DNA from: Merdimmobilis hominis
Lineage (GTDB): Bacteria; Bacillota; Clostridia; Oscillospirales; Ruminococcaceae
NCBI RefSeq assembly: GCF_021109255.1
Contig: NZ_JAJODG010000001.1
DNA: 64,000 nucleotides
Strand: one strand, 5' to 3'
A program made the position numbers and the translations under genes. Below are positions 16,074 through 23,805 of the stretch, in pieces; position 1 is the first letter of the stretch; each line of letters starts with the position of its first letter. The notes under the pieces were generated by a model. That model saw only the letters and a list, made by a program, of their open reading frames with translations. It was not told the origin of the DNA and searched no databases.

Positions 16074-16625
16074 TTATTGTTTATTACCAATAGAGTACAT
16101 ATAAGATCGGCCAGATTTGCTTTTTGAAACCATTCCCTTCTCTTCCATTTGTTTAAGAAGATTTGGAAGCGATTTTTCAACACTAAACGATAAAGTATCA
16201 ACAGGTCTTCCTTCTTTAGCAAATGCTGACTCCAATACTTCGTAAAGTCCCTTTTGAGTTGAAGGCCCTTTTCTAAGTAAATCAAGAATAGAAGCCGCTA
16301 AGTTAACTTGCACTGTTTGCAGGTCGTTTAGAACCTCATCAATGGAAGATGCGATTTCGGGCAAACCCATGGTCGGGTTGAACGCATGCCATATTTGGAC
16401 GCTGTTTGGAAGGTTAAGGATACGATGAATATGGTCCAGGGCAGTTTCACAGCGGCTAATTTTGGTATCAAGATACTGGCTGTCTTCTACAAGATGAAGA
16501 CTATCTTGGAGAATCCGAATGGAATCACTCATCAAGGCATACGAGTGATGGCAGTTGGGGCAAAGACCTACCTCGTCAACCCTTGAAAACAGACCTCCGC
16601 TGCCACATGCTTTACACTTCGCCAT
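16074..16625 (-). CDS. Zinc-ribbon plus winged-helix-like protein, unknown
   Basis: The 183-residue protein opens with MAKCKACGSGG and LCPNCHH (a C4 zinc ribbon), has a helical middle, and ends with a winged-helix-like part (AASILDLLRKGPSTQKGLYEVLES, LLKQMEEKGMVSKSKSGRSYMYSIG). I chose ATG 16625 behind AAAGGAG. It follows the second XRE repressor by 41 bp on the same strand, so it is likely co-expressed in the lysogen and may be an accessory (immunity or exclusion) gene. Confidence 0.65.
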   Translation of the reverse strand: MAKCKACGSGGLFSRVDEVGLCPNCHHSYALMSDSIRILQDSLHLVEDSQYLDTKISRCETALDHIHRILNLPNSVQIWHAFNPTMGLPEIASSIDEVLNDLQTVQVNLAASILDLLRKGPSTQKGLYEVLESAFAKEGRPVDTLSFSVEKSLPNLLKQMEEKGMVSKSKSGRSYMYSIGNKQ

Positions 16626-16666
16626 AGTTTTGTCTCCTTTCCAATTTATGTCAGATAGTGAAAGTA

Positions 16667-16882
16667 TCAATGCCTGGCAGGGTCGTCAGAGCGGCCTACA
16701 AGATAGTCTAGGGACACGTCAAAGTAGTCGGCAAGGGCGATTAGGACAGATGCTGTCGGCTCGCTTTTGCCATACTCGTAAAATTGATACATAGATTCAG
16801 TGATGCCAGCTGCAATGGCTGTTTGCTTTTGAGTAGCCTTTCGAAGTTTTCGGCAACGTTTGAGTGCCTCATTTAAGTTCAT
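16667..16882 (-). CDS. XRE-family repressor, second immunity region
   Basis: The 71-residue protein is nearly all helix-turn-helix (CRKLRKATQKQTAIAAGITE, YGKSEPTASVLIALADYFDV, SLDYLVGRSD). I start at ATG 16882; the frame is open 17 codons further. It faces the gene at 16981 across two operator palindromes. A second XRE pair only 1 kb from the first is unusual for one prophage. Confidence 0.85.
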   Translation of the reverse strand: MNLNEALKRCRKLRKATQKQTAIAAGITESMYQFYEYGKSEPTASVLIALADYFDVSLDYLVGRSDDPARH

Positions 16883-16904
16883 GATGTGAACCCCCAAAAA
16901 AAGG

Positions 16905-16959
16905 TTGACACCTAATAAATTATGTGTTATCATTCAAATAACACCTAATAAATTAGGTG
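16905..16959. promoter_or_regulatory. Promoter and two operator palindromes of the second switch
   Basis: Operator 1 (16909-16926, one mismatch) and operator 2 (16942-16959, CACCTAATAAATTAGGTG, perfect 8+2+8) are 33 bp apart. The rightward promoter TTGACA (16905-16910), 17 bp, TATCAT (16928-16933) overlaps operator 1, so a bound repressor would block it. Confidence 0.8.
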
Positions 16960-16980
16960 AATTCAGAAAGAGAGGACAAT

Positions 16981-17205
16981 GTGAATATGCAACTGCGGGC
17001 AGCCCGCGAGGCGTCCGGCAAGACACAGGCGCAGGTTGCCAAACTCGCAAAAATCAGCGAAAGCCAATACCAGAATATCGAGTACGATAAGAGCGAGCCA
17101 GGTGTTCGGACGGCAATCCGAATTGCAAGGGTGCTCAACAGCACAGTAGAAAATTTGTTTGGGGCGGCAACCCCAGACAAGCCGGACGGCAATCCGGCAA
17201 AGTAA
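16981..17205 (+). CDS. XRE-family (Cro-like) regulator
   Basis: The 74-residue helix-turn-helix protein (LRAAREASGKTQAQVAKLAK, SQYQNIEYDKSEPGV, RTAIRIARVLNSTVENLFG) is divergent from the repressor at 16667-16882. GTG 16981 follows GAGAGG at good spacing; ATG 16987 two codons later is an alternative. The GTG at 16957 lies inside operator 2 and is unlikely to be used. Confidence 0.8.
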   Translation: MNMQLRAAREASGKTQAQVAKLAKISESQYQNIEYDKSEPGVRTAIRIARVLNSTVENLFGAATPDKPDGNPAK

Positions 17206-17336
17206 GCACAAACCAAGGATAGCACAGCCCTACCGGGAAGGTCAAGGAAAAAACCCCTGGCTTTGCCGGGGCGGGAAAATGGATAACTAGTCATAGGACA
17301 TCCCGGTAGAAACGTAGCCTGTATGTAGGAGGTGGT
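17206..17336. other. Gap with a minus-strand terminator-like hairpin
   Basis: CCCCTGGC-TTT-GCCGGGG (about 17255-17272) is followed on the minus strand by TTTTTTCC, so it would stop antisense transcription towards the immunity region. Nothing else was recognised in this gap. Confidence 0.35.
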
Positions 17337-17540
17337 ATTACGGTAATATACAAAACCCCCAGCGGCCGAGAAGCATGGATAACCAATCGCACAGCCCGTG
17401 GCATAGTGGTGGAGAGTATGGCGGCTTATGTTGATGAGTATCAGATCAAATTTTCACCCACAACTTTAGATGCTGCATGCGCCATATTATCGCCTGAAAA
17501 AAGAGGGGGCCGAACCCCTGGACAGGATCGCCTGAATTAA
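17337..17540 (+). CDS. Small phage protein, 67 residues, apparent ATT start
   Basis: A strong AGGAGG site (17328-17333) is followed 3 nt later by ATT, opening a clean frame: TVIYKTPSGREAWITNRTAR, GIVVESMAAYVDEYQIKFSP, LDAACAILSPEKRGGR. No ATG, GTG or TTG is in frame nearby. The ribosome site and protein-like composition support a real gene with a rare start. Function unknown. Confidence 0.5.
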   Translation: MTVIYKTPSGREAWITNRTARGIVVESMAAYVDEYQIKFSPTTLDAACAILSPEKRGGRTPGQDRLN

Positions 17541-17604
17541 GGCTATCTCTGCTGGATCAAATTGGTCTGGCAGGAAGGACAAGCTTAAAAAGGATGAATT
17601 ACAT

Positions 17605-17748
17605 ATGATAAACAACCTAGCCGATTTTGTAGCCGTTATGGCGCTGCCCTGGGGGGCGACCATGCTCTGCCTGGTGCCCATCGCCATTCTAGAGTGGCTG
17701 GAGGAGCGGCGGGAACGGCCCAGAAAGCAAAGGAGGCGTGGCAGATGA
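17605..17748 (+). CDS. Small membrane protein, 47 residues
   Basis: A single hydrophobic segment (FVAVMALPWGATMLCLVPIA) is followed by a very basic tail (RRERPRKQRRRGR). The stop overlaps the next start as ATGA. Similar tiny membrane genes are common in early regions of clostridial phages. Function unknown. Confidence 0.5.
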   Translation: MINNLADFVAVMALPWGATMLCLVPIAILEWLEERRERPRKQRRRGR

Positions 17749-17945
17749 TCTATCCTTGCTATGGCTGCGCCGTGCGATTCCCCGGTTGCCACAGCCGCTG
17801 TGAAGCCTACCGGCAGGCCAGCAAGGCCCAAGAGGAGGCTACAGAAGCCCGGAAACAGGCCAGAAGCGCCTGCCAATTTGTCTGGGATGTCAAGGACAGC
17901 GGCATGGACCGCTGGCGGCGCTCAGGGGGAGGGAGGCGGCCATGA
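17745..17945 (+). CDS. Small cysteine-rich phage protein, 66 residues
   Basis: MIYPCYGCAVRFPGCHSRCEAY shows C-x2-C and further Cys/His residues of a small zinc-binding unit, followed by a helical basic region. It overlaps both neighbours by 4 nt, and AAAGGAGGCG precedes the start. It is translationally coupled within the early operon; function unknown. Confidence 0.6.
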   Translation: MIYPCYGCAVRFPGCHSRCEAYRQASKAQEEATEARKQARSACQFVWDVKDSGMDRWRRSGGGRRP

Positions 17946-18313
17946 ATGTGCCGGAGCTGGAAGTGGTCCGGGATTACCGGCTGGCCAAAAACAAAAAGAA
18001 GATCATCCCCATCCTGGGGCAGACCTACGGCTGCGGCCGGAAGAAAATAGAGGCCATCTTGGAACGGCATGGGATGTATACCCCCAAGCCCAAAATCCCC
18101 CGCACCCCAGGGAAGCCCTGGAGCCCGGAAGAGGACAGGCTGCTCCTCCAATTGGCCCAGGAAGGGCTCACAAGGGAAGAACTGGCCAGCCATTTCCCCG
18201 GGCGCACCGTGGGGGCCATATCCACCCGGATGACCAAGATGGGCATAAAAAAGCGCCCCACCGGTGAGCAGGCCGGAAGAGGCGCAGAGGAAAAATATAC
18301 AAGTTTAGGATAG
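17942..18313 (+). CDS. Myb/SANT-like DNA-binding protein
   Basis: The 123-residue protein has an N-terminal helix-turn-helix-like part (KKKIIPILGQTYGCGRKKIE) and a SANT/Myb-like part (GKPWSPEEDRLLLQLAQEGL, TREELASHFPGRTVGAISTR). It is probably a phage DNA-binding regulator of the early or replication genes. No close family was recognised. Confidence 0.65.
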   Translation: MNVPELEVVRDYRLAKNKKKIIPILGQTYGCGRKKIEAILERHGMYTPKPKIPRTPGKPWSPEEDRLLLQLAQEGLTREELASHFPGRTVGAISTRMTKMGIKKRPTGEQAGRGAEEKYTSLG

Positions 18314-18335
18314 CAGAAAAGGGGAGGAAAGGCAA

Positions 18336-18554
18336 GTGTTTTGTGACTATTTTAACCACGACCCCCACGGGGTTCTGAACTCGGACCGGCATTTGGACCC
18401 GCCGGAGGAGAAAGACCCCCGCATAGGGCAGGCATTTGCCCGGTATGAGGAGATCATGGAGGAGCGGGCGGAGCTGGACGAGGAGCGGCTCTCCATCCGG
18501 GAGTGGCTCAACGACCAGGGGTATTACACGGAGGACCAGATCTATGGAAAATAA
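18336..18554 (+). CDS. Small acidic phage protein, 72 residues
   Basis: GTG 18336 follows GGGGAGG. The product (FCDYFNHDPHGVLNSDRHLD, FARYEEIMEERAELDEERLS, IREWLNDQGYYTEDQIYGK) is highly charged and helical. It overlaps the next gene by 11 nt. Function unknown. Confidence 0.6.
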   Translation: MFCDYFNHDPHGVLNSDRHLDPPEEKDPRIGQAFARYEEIMEERAELDEERLSIREWLNDQGYYTEDQIYGK

Positions 18555-18765
18555 GATCGCACTGGAAGGAACTGGCGAAATCACCATTGGCGGCTACCTG
18601 AATTCCTTGGATATCGGGGGCCAGGAGGTTGGGGAGGCCATCGCAGCCTACCTGGGACTTACCAAAGGGGAATCCAAAAGGATCATCGGGAAACTGACTG
18701 TCACTATTGAGGAAATTCCCCAGGAAACCCGTATCAGTGGAACACTGGGAAAGGAGAAAGAGTAA
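18544..18765 (+). CDS. Small phage protein, 73 residues
   Basis: MENKIALEGTGEITIGGYLN, EVGEAIAAYLGLTKGESKRI and GKLTVTIEEI suggest a compact alpha/beta protein. It overlaps the gam start by one base in a TAATG arrangement, indicating coupling to the recombination genes. Function unknown. Confidence 0.6.
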   Translation: MENKIALEGTGEITIGGYLNSLDIGGQEVGEAIAAYLGLTKGESKRIIGKLTVTIEEIPQETRISGTLGKEKE

Positions 18766-19277
18766 TGGATAGCCAAAAGTATCCGGAAACAGAAGAAAGT
18801 TTTGTCATTGACAGCGCACAGAAAGCAAACTGGGCCATTGGCAAAGTTAAGGAAGCCCAGGCGCGGCGGGATCTTTTCTGTGAGGCGGCCAGGGCTCAGA
18901 TCGGCAGTCTGGAGGCTCAGATGGAGGAACAGTCTGTCAAGTGCCAAATGGAAACAGCCGGACTTTTGGAGGCCCTGGATCGGTGGCTGGATACTGTCCC
19001 AACCAAGCGGGGGAAGACCCAGCTGTCGTTGGAATTGCCTAAGGGGAAGGTTGTGCGAAAGTTCCCCACCCTGGAATATGTCCGGGACGAATCTGCTCTG
19101 GTACAATGGGCAAAAGAAAATGCCCCGGAACTGGTTCAGGTTGCCGAAACAACCCGGTGGGGGGAACTGAAAAAGGAGCTCAAGGTCCTGCATGGACAGG
19201 TAATCCATCAGCCTACTGGGGAGGTACTGGACTGCATTACGGCAAAAGAAAATCCCGGCCGGGTGGAGGTGAAGTAA
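18765..19277 (+). CDS. gam: Host-nuclease inhibitor, Gam family
   Basis: The 170-residue protein has an N-terminal coiled-coil (QKANWAIGKVKEAQARRDLF) and the Gam-type C-terminus (RGKTQLSLELPKGKVV, ALVQWAKENAPELVQ, LKKELKVLHGQ). Mu Gam-like proteins bind DNA ends and protect linear phage DNA from RecBCD/AddAB-type nucleases. It lies directly before the ERF annealing protein, as in many Firmicutes phages. Confidence 0.85.
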   Translation: MDSQKYPETEESFVIDSAQKANWAIGKVKEAQARRDLFCEAARAQIGSLEAQMEEQSVKCQMETAGLLEALDRWLDTVPTKRGKTQLSLELPKGKVVRKFPTLEYVRDESALVQWAKENAPELVQVAETTRWGELKKELKVLHGQVIHQPTGEVLDCITAKENPGRVEVK

Positions 19278-19278
19278 G

Positions 19279-19848
19279 GTGAATATCTATCAGAAGATCC
19301 TCGCCGTCATGAGGGAGGTGCAGTACCTGCAAAAGGATGACAAGGTGGAGTTTGGCTCCACGAAGTACCAGGCCCTGTCGGAGGAAAAGGTGACCGCAAT
19401 CCTGCGGGAGCAGCTGATCAAGCAGGGGCTTGTGGTGTACCCCATCCGGCAGGAAAGCAGCCGTACCGGGCAGATAACCCATGTAGATGTGGTGTACCGG
19501 ATGGTCAATGCTGAGAACCCGGAAGAGTTCATCGAGATCGCCTCCTGTGGGGATGGGGCGGACAGCCAGGATAAGGGGGCAGGAAAGGCCATGACCTACG
19601 CTTTCAAGTATATGTGGCTGCGGACCTTTGCCCTGCCTACCGGGGAGGATCCGGATAAGACCAGTTCTGCAGAGCTGGATGACCAAGCCAAGCGCTGCCA
19701 GCTGTGCAAAGAGGAAATCAAGGGGGTTAAGGTCAAAGGCAAACCAGTCTATCCTGAGGAAATTGCTGCCCAATCCCTGGAAGAGTTTGGCCAGCGGCTG
19801 TGCTTTGACTGTTACCGGGCCCAGCGCAAGGCAAGGGGGGAGCCGTGA
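19279..19848 (+). CDS. erf: ERF family single-strand annealing protein
   Basis: The 189-residue protein has the ERF core: MREVQYLQKDDKVEFGSTKY, VTAILREQLIKQGLVVYPI, DSQDKGAGKAMTYAFKYMWL (the conserved GxxxTYAxRY-like stretch) and FALPTGEDPD. A C-terminal pair of cysteine pairs (CQLCKEE ... CFDC) suggests a zinc-binding tail. It promotes annealing during phage recombination. GTG start behind GGAGGTG. Confidence 0.9.
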   Translation: MNIYQKILAVMREVQYLQKDDKVEFGSTKYQALSEEKVTAILREQLIKQGLVVYPIRQESSRTGQITHVDVVYRMVNAENPEEFIEIASCGDGADSQDKGAGKAMTYAFKYMWLRTFALPTGEDPDKTSSAELDDQAKRCQLCKEEIKGVKVKGKPVYPEEIAAQSLEEFGQRLCFDCYRAQRKARGEP

Positions 19849-20486
19849 TCCTCCAGGGCTGGGTATCAGGATACGACGGGGAGGTCCTGACCATTACTGC
19901 CCCCTGCCCGGATGCCAGCACTCTTTTGCGGCAGAATATATCCTCCTGTGAGGTCCGGCTGGATGATGGAAGGACAATTTCGGCAGACCAGCGCAAAAAG
20001 ATCTACGCTACCCTGCGAGATATCTCCTTGTGGAGCGGCCATACCCCGGATGAGGTCAAAGCCCTGTGCAAGTATGATTATATCGCCAGGACCGGGAACA
20101 GTTATTTCAGCCTCTCAGACACCGACATGACCACGGCGCGGGAGTTTCTGGAATTCCTCATCGAGTTCTGCCTCCTGCATGATATCCCAACCCAGGACAG
20201 CCTTCTGGAGCGCTCCCCGGACACAGCCCGGTATGTATATGCCTGTCTCCTGCACAAAAAGTGCTGCATCACCGGCAGAAAGGCAGAACTGCACCATGCA
20301 GACGCCATCGGCATGGGCCGGGACCGGCGGGAAGTTATCCACCAAGGAATGCGGGTATTGCCCCTGTGCCGGCGGATGCACACCCAGGCCCACACCCTTG
20401 GGGAGAAAAGTTTTGAAGAAAAATACCACCTGTGCCCCATCCGGCTGGATGAATACCTCTGCCGGGTGTGGAATGTGAAAGGATGA
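19845..20486 (+). CDS. Putative HNHc nuclease
   Basis: The 213-residue protein has a C-terminal HNH-like site (CITGRKAELHHADAIGMGRD ... HTQAHTLGEKSF) after an N-terminal domain with DGRTISADQRKKIYATLRDI, as in the putative HNHc nucleases placed beside annealing proteins and SSB in Firmicutes phages. It probably works in phage recombination or replication. It overlaps erf by 4 nt. Confidence 0.8.
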   Translation: MILQGWVSGYDGEVLTITAPCPDASTLLRQNISSCEVRLDDGRTISADQRKKIYATLRDISLWSGHTPDEVKALCKYDYIARTGNSYFSLSDTDMTTAREFLEFLIEFCLLHDIPTQDSLLERSPDTARYVYACLLHKKCCITGRKAELHHADAIGMGRDRREVIHQGMRVLPLCRRMHTQAHTLGEKSFEEKYHLCPIRLDEYLCRVWNVKG

Positions 20487-20490
20487 AACC

Positions 20491-20913
20491 ATGCTCAACA
20501 AAGCAATCTTAGTAGGAAGGCTGACCGCCGACCCCGAACTGAAACAGACCCTCAATGGCGTTTCTGTCTGCTCGTTCAGCATCGCCATCAACCGGCCATA
20601 CTCCGGCAAAGGAGGGGAGAGACAGACCGATTTTATCAATATCGTGGCCTGGCGTGCCACGGCGGAGTTTGTGGCCAAATATTTTCGCAAGGGGAATGCC
20701 ATTGGGGTAGACGGTTCTATCCAGACCCGCAGCTACACCGACAAGCAGGGAAACAAGCGCACCGCCTTTGAGGTGGTGGCCGATGCCGCCAGCTTTGTGG
20801 AGGGAAAACAATCTGCCGAAGGCAGTGAAAGGCTTTCCCAGGGCCGCACAGCCGCTCCACAGGCGGAGTACATAGACATTGGCTGCGAAGACGAGGATTT
20901 GCCTTTTAATTAG
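20491..20913 (+). CDS. ssb: Single-stranded DNA-binding protein
   Basis: The 140-residue OB-fold protein starts MLNKAILVGRLTADPEL, has SFSIAINRPY, FINIVAWRATAEFVAKYFRKG and ends in the acidic tip DEDLPFN that recruits partner proteins. It is phage-encoded and lies in the replication operon. Confidence 0.95.
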   Translation: MLNKAILVGRLTADPELKQTLNGVSVCSFSIAINRPYSGKGGERQTDFINIVAWRATAEFVAKYFRKGNAIGVDGSIQTRSYTDKQGNKRTAFEVVADAASFVEGKQSAEGSERLSQGRTAAPQAEYIDIGCEDEDLPFN

Positions 20914-20957
20914 GGGTTAGCCTTCCCACGGGACAAAAAGGCGGAAAGGAGCCAGAA

Positions 20958-21542
20958 ATGGGGTACTCACACGGCAACAAATGGACGGAAGATAAAATAG
21001 CGGACGGGATCCGGGCGGTTGCCGCAGGGCTGGGCATTGAGAGCATGCCCACCAGAAACCAGATCCGGGCCTTTTATGGGGATGAATCCCTGACAAACAA
21101 AATCTCCAAGACAAAAGGGTATTATGGCTGGGCGCAATATTTGGGGCTGCCCGTCCAGAACAATGAAACGCGGAAAGGAAAACTGGCAGAGAAACTGGTG
21201 GCCGACACATTGGAGGGCATAGGATATGAGGTGGAACAAATGCCGCAAAACTACCCCTTTGACCTTCTGGCCAACGGGGTAGTCAGAATCGATGTGAAAG
21301 CCGCCAGCATGTGCGCCAACAAGTATTTTTCATATGCCCTGCACAAGGCGGCGCCCTGTTGCGACCTGTATATTTTGGTGGAAATCCGAGAGAATGAACC
21401 ATCAAAATTCTATGTGGTTCCATCGAAAAACCTAAGGCAAAAACAGGTGTGTATGGGGCTTTATAAAACCGTGTATGAAAAATACCAGAACCGATTTGAC
21501 TACATAGACCGCTATACCAACCTTTTTGGTGAGATAGAGTAG
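20958..21542 (+). CDS. Putative PD-(D/E)XK-type nuclease-like protein
   Basis: The 194-residue protein has an N-terminal DNA-binding-like part (ADGIRAVAAGLGIESMPTRN) and a nuclease-like core: KLAEKLVADTLEGIGYEVEQ, YPFDLLANGVVRIDVKAAS (D ... DVK resembling D-x(n)-(D/E)-x-K). The likely role is a phage endonuclease, inferred from the motif and from its place between ssb and the replication initiator. Confidence 0.55.
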   Translation: MGYSHGNKWTEDKIADGIRAVAAGLGIESMPTRNQIRAFYGDESLTNKISKTKGYYGWAQYLGLPVQNNETRKGKLAEKLVADTLEGIGYEVEQMPQNYPFDLLANGVVRIDVKAASMCANKYFSYALHKAAPCCDLYILVEIRENEPSKFYVVPSKNLRQKQVCMGLYKTVYEKYQNRFDYIDRYTNLFGEIE

Positions 21543-21550
21543 GTGGGACA

Positions 21551-22327
21551 ATGGACTACTACACATTCAACGGCGAGATCGCCCAGGAATATGGGGTGGA
21601 GGAAGCGGTATTCCTCCACAACCTGTACTGGTGGATCCGGAAAAACGAGGCCAACGGGCGGCATTGCTACGACGGGCGCAGCTGGACCTACAACAGCACC
21701 AAAGCCTTTGCAAAGCTGTTCCCCTTCTGGACGGAGAAGCAGATCCGGCGGATCGTCAAGAAGCTGGAGAACCGGGGGGTTCTCTACGTGGGCAACTACA
21801 ATGAAAAAGGCTTTGACCGCACCCAATGGTATGCCCTGGACGAATCCATTTTCCAGATGTACGGAACGGGCGGAAGCTGTGCCCAAACGGGAAAATGCAT
21901 CTGCCCAAACGGTCAAATGGAAGTGACCAAACGGGAAGATGCATCTGCCCAAACGGGCAGACCAATACCAGATAGTAAACCAGATAATAAACCAGATAGA
22001 AAACAATATGGAGATGAGGCTGGGGGCAAAGCCCCAACACCGCCCCCCAAGCAGCTGACGGAAAAACAAAGCTTTGGGGAGTTCGGCAGGGTGAAACTCA
22101 CCGTGGAGGAGCATGAAAAGCTGGCCCAGCGATTGGGTAAAGGCCAGCTGGCGGAATACATAGCCCGGTTGGACGGGTACCTGGAATCCTCCGGCAAGCG
22201 GTACAAGAGTCACTATGCCACCATCCTCAACTGGTGGAGAAAGGACGGCGGGAAGGATGCAATCCCTGGGGGCGATTTCGATGGAACTCCTGGCGGGGAA
22301 AATCCCTGGCGGCGCGGAAGCCATTAA
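21551..22327 (+). CDS. Phage replication initiator (O-like), contains the iterons
   Basis: The 258-residue protein has an N-terminal winged-helix domain (DYYTFNGEIAQEYGVEEAVF, TEKQIRRIVKKLENRGVLYV), a variable, repeat-encoded linker (about residues 110-155) and a C-terminal part (GRVKLTVEEHEKLAQRLGKG, SHYATILNWWRKD) typical of DnaD-like replisome proteins. As with lambda O, the linker region contains iterons (21882-21956) and an AT-rich repeat block, so the gene probably carries its own replication origin. It is followed by a helicase loader. Confidence 0.85.
   Translation: MDYYTFNGEIAQEYGVEEAVFLHNLYWWIRKNEANGRHCYDGRSWTYNSTKAFAKLFPFWTEKQIRRIVKKLENRGVLYVGNYNEKGFDRTQWYALDESIFQMYGTGGSCAQTGKCICPNGQMEVTKREDASAQTGRPIPDSKPDNKPDRKQYGDEAGGKAPTPPPKQLTEKQSFGEFGRVKLTVEEHEKLAQRLGKGQLAEYIARLDGYLESSGKRYKSHYATILNWWRKDGGKDAIPGGDFDGTPGGENPWRRGSH
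21882..22003. repeat. Probable phage origin: four 22-bp iterons plus AT-rich 12-bp repeats
   Basis: CCAAACGG occurs at 21883, 21905, 21927 and 21949, exactly 22 bp apart (two helical turns). Units 1 and 3 share nearly all bases. Because 22 is not a multiple of 3, the repeats are read in different frames, so DNA rather than protein is conserved. Three 12-bp repeats (CCAGATAGTAAA and variants) follow at 21968-22003, an AT-rich stretch suited to unwinding. Confidence 0.8.
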
Positions 22328-23123
22328 GGGGATCAGCCGGGAAGAATACGAGCAGATGAAGGTGGATGGGTACAACGCCCAGGAGGGGCGGCCCATCCGC
22401 ACGGTGGAGGGGGAGATCACCGAATGGTTCTCCTGTTACGACTGCCCCGTCTGCAAAAACAAAGGGGCGGTGGCGTTCCTCAAGGATGGGTGGTATGCGG
22501 AGAGGGAATGTGAGTGCGGCCCCATCCGCAAGGCACGGATCCGTGCCATCCACTCGGGGATGGAATGTTACCTGGAGAAGCGCCTGAACAACTACGAGGC
22601 CAGGGAGCCTTGGCAAAAAGAAGCCCGTGATTTGGCGAAGGGGTTTATCCTGGATCGGGGAAACAGCCGCCGGTGGATCGCCATGCTGGGGCAGAGTGGG
22701 GCGGGGAAAACTCACCTGTGCGCGGCCATCTGCAACCAGTTCATGGCCGAGGGGATGGAGGTGGCATATTTTGCCTGGCTTACCGATGGGCAGCGGCTGA
22801 TGGCCAACCGGTTTGACGCTGGAGCCTACAGCGCTGAACGGGAGCGGCTTCGCAAGGCCCAGGTTGTGTATATAGACGACCTGTTGAAAACAAGAGATGG
22901 AGCGCAGGTCACCCCTACCGAGCTGAAAACGGCAAGGGAGCTGTTTGACCTGCGGGCGGGAAAAATCACCCTGGTATCGGCAGAGTTCCTGGCAGAAGAC
23001 CTGGCCAGGATTGATGAATCCTTGGCAGGCCGGCTTCTGGAACACTGTGGCAAATACCTGTACCAGATTGAAAAGGGCGCAGGCCGCAATTACCGGCTCC
23101 ACATGGGGAGGGGACAGGCATGA
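22281..23123 (+). CDS. DnaC-like helicase loader ATPase
   Basis: The 280-residue protein has a zinc-binding N-terminus (CYDCPVCKNKGAV ... CECG) and an AAA+ core: AMLGQSGAGKTHLCAAICNQ (Walker A), VVYIDDLLK (Walker B), and LAGRLLEHCGKY (sensor/arginine region). It should load the replicative helicase at the phage origin. I chose ATG 22281 behind GGGGGCG; 22257 is an alternative. It overlaps the initiator by 47 bp. Confidence 0.85.
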   Translation: MELLAGKIPGGAEAIKGISREEYEQMKVDGYNAQEGRPIRTVEGEITEWFSCYDCPVCKNKGAVAFLKDGWYAERECECGPIRKARIRAIHSGMECYLEKRLNNYEAREPWQKEARDLAKGFILDRGNSRRWIAMLGQSGAGKTHLCAAICNQFMAEGMEVAYFAWLTDGQRLMANRFDAGAYSAERERLRKAQVVYIDDLLKTRDGAQVTPTELKTARELFDLRAGKITLVSAEFLAEDLARIDESLAGRLLEHCGKYLYQIEKGAGRNYRLHMGRGQA

Positions 23124-23500
23124 TACGGTTCCTCATCCCCTACCCGCCCACCAAGGCGGGGAAAACAGCCTGGGCCAGGCAATATGGATTTAACAAATAT
23201 TGGGCCGGGGTACATTGGTCACAGCGGAAGAAGGACGCGGATTACTGGCATGCCTTGGTGCGGTCAGAACTGCGGCGGCAGGGCATAAAGCCTCGGATAG
23301 CCAAAAGGCCGGTGCAGGTAACCTTCTGGCACAACGACCGGTTGGACGCAGATAACCATGCCGCCGTTGACAAGATGATCCTCGATGCCCTCAAAGGGGT
23401 GCTGATCGCCGACGATAACCGGCAGCATGTAACGGGGGTGCATCACCTGTTTTGGGACGGAGACGGAATCCTGGTGGAAGTGAAGGAGACAGAGACATGA
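23120..23500 (+). CDS. rusA: RusA-type Holliday junction resolvase
   Basis: The 126-residue protein starts IRFLIPYPPTKAG and has the RusA core DRLDADNHAAVDKMILDALK, GVLIADDNRQHV with the catalytic aspartates. It resolves junctions during phage recombination. It overlaps the loader by 4 nt in the replication operon. Confidence 0.9.
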   Translation: MIRFLIPYPPTKAGKTAWARQYGFNKYWAGVHWSQRKKDADYWHALVRSELRRQGIKPRIAKRPVQVTFWHNDRLDADNHAAVDKMILDALKGVLIADDNRQHVTGVHHLFWDGDGILVEVKETET

Positions 23501-23805
23501 ACCCAGCCAAAGAAAACATCCTGCTGCGGCGGGAGATTGGAGCCCTGCGGGCGCTGCTGGAGCGGCAGCCATTGGAGTACACCGTCCGTTGGTTAAAGCT
23601 TTCTTTCCTTACCCTGCGCCGCCTGGGATGGGGAGAAAAACGGATTATGGAGTTTTTCACCGCCTTTGATCAGCTGGCCCTGGAAGTCCAAGGCAACGAC
23701 ACCTGGGAAGATGAAGCGGACGCCATCCTGGAGCGGGACATCCACCTGCTACCGGTGTCGGCGGAGGCGCTGATCCAGGCGGGGAGAGGGGAGAGCACCA
23801 GGTGA
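23497..23805 (+). CDS. Small helical phage protein, 102 residues
   Basis: MNPAKENILLRREIGALRAL, LRRLGWGEKRIMEFFTAFD and WEDEADAILERDIHLLPVSA predict a helical protein. It overlaps both neighbours by 4 nt. It is often seen after RusA in clostridial phages; function unknown. Confidence 0.65.
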   Translation: MNPAKENILLRREIGALRALLERQPLEYTVRWLKLSFLTLRRLGWGEKRIMEFFTAFDQLALEVQGNDTWEDEADAILERDIHLLPVSAEALIQAGRGESTR

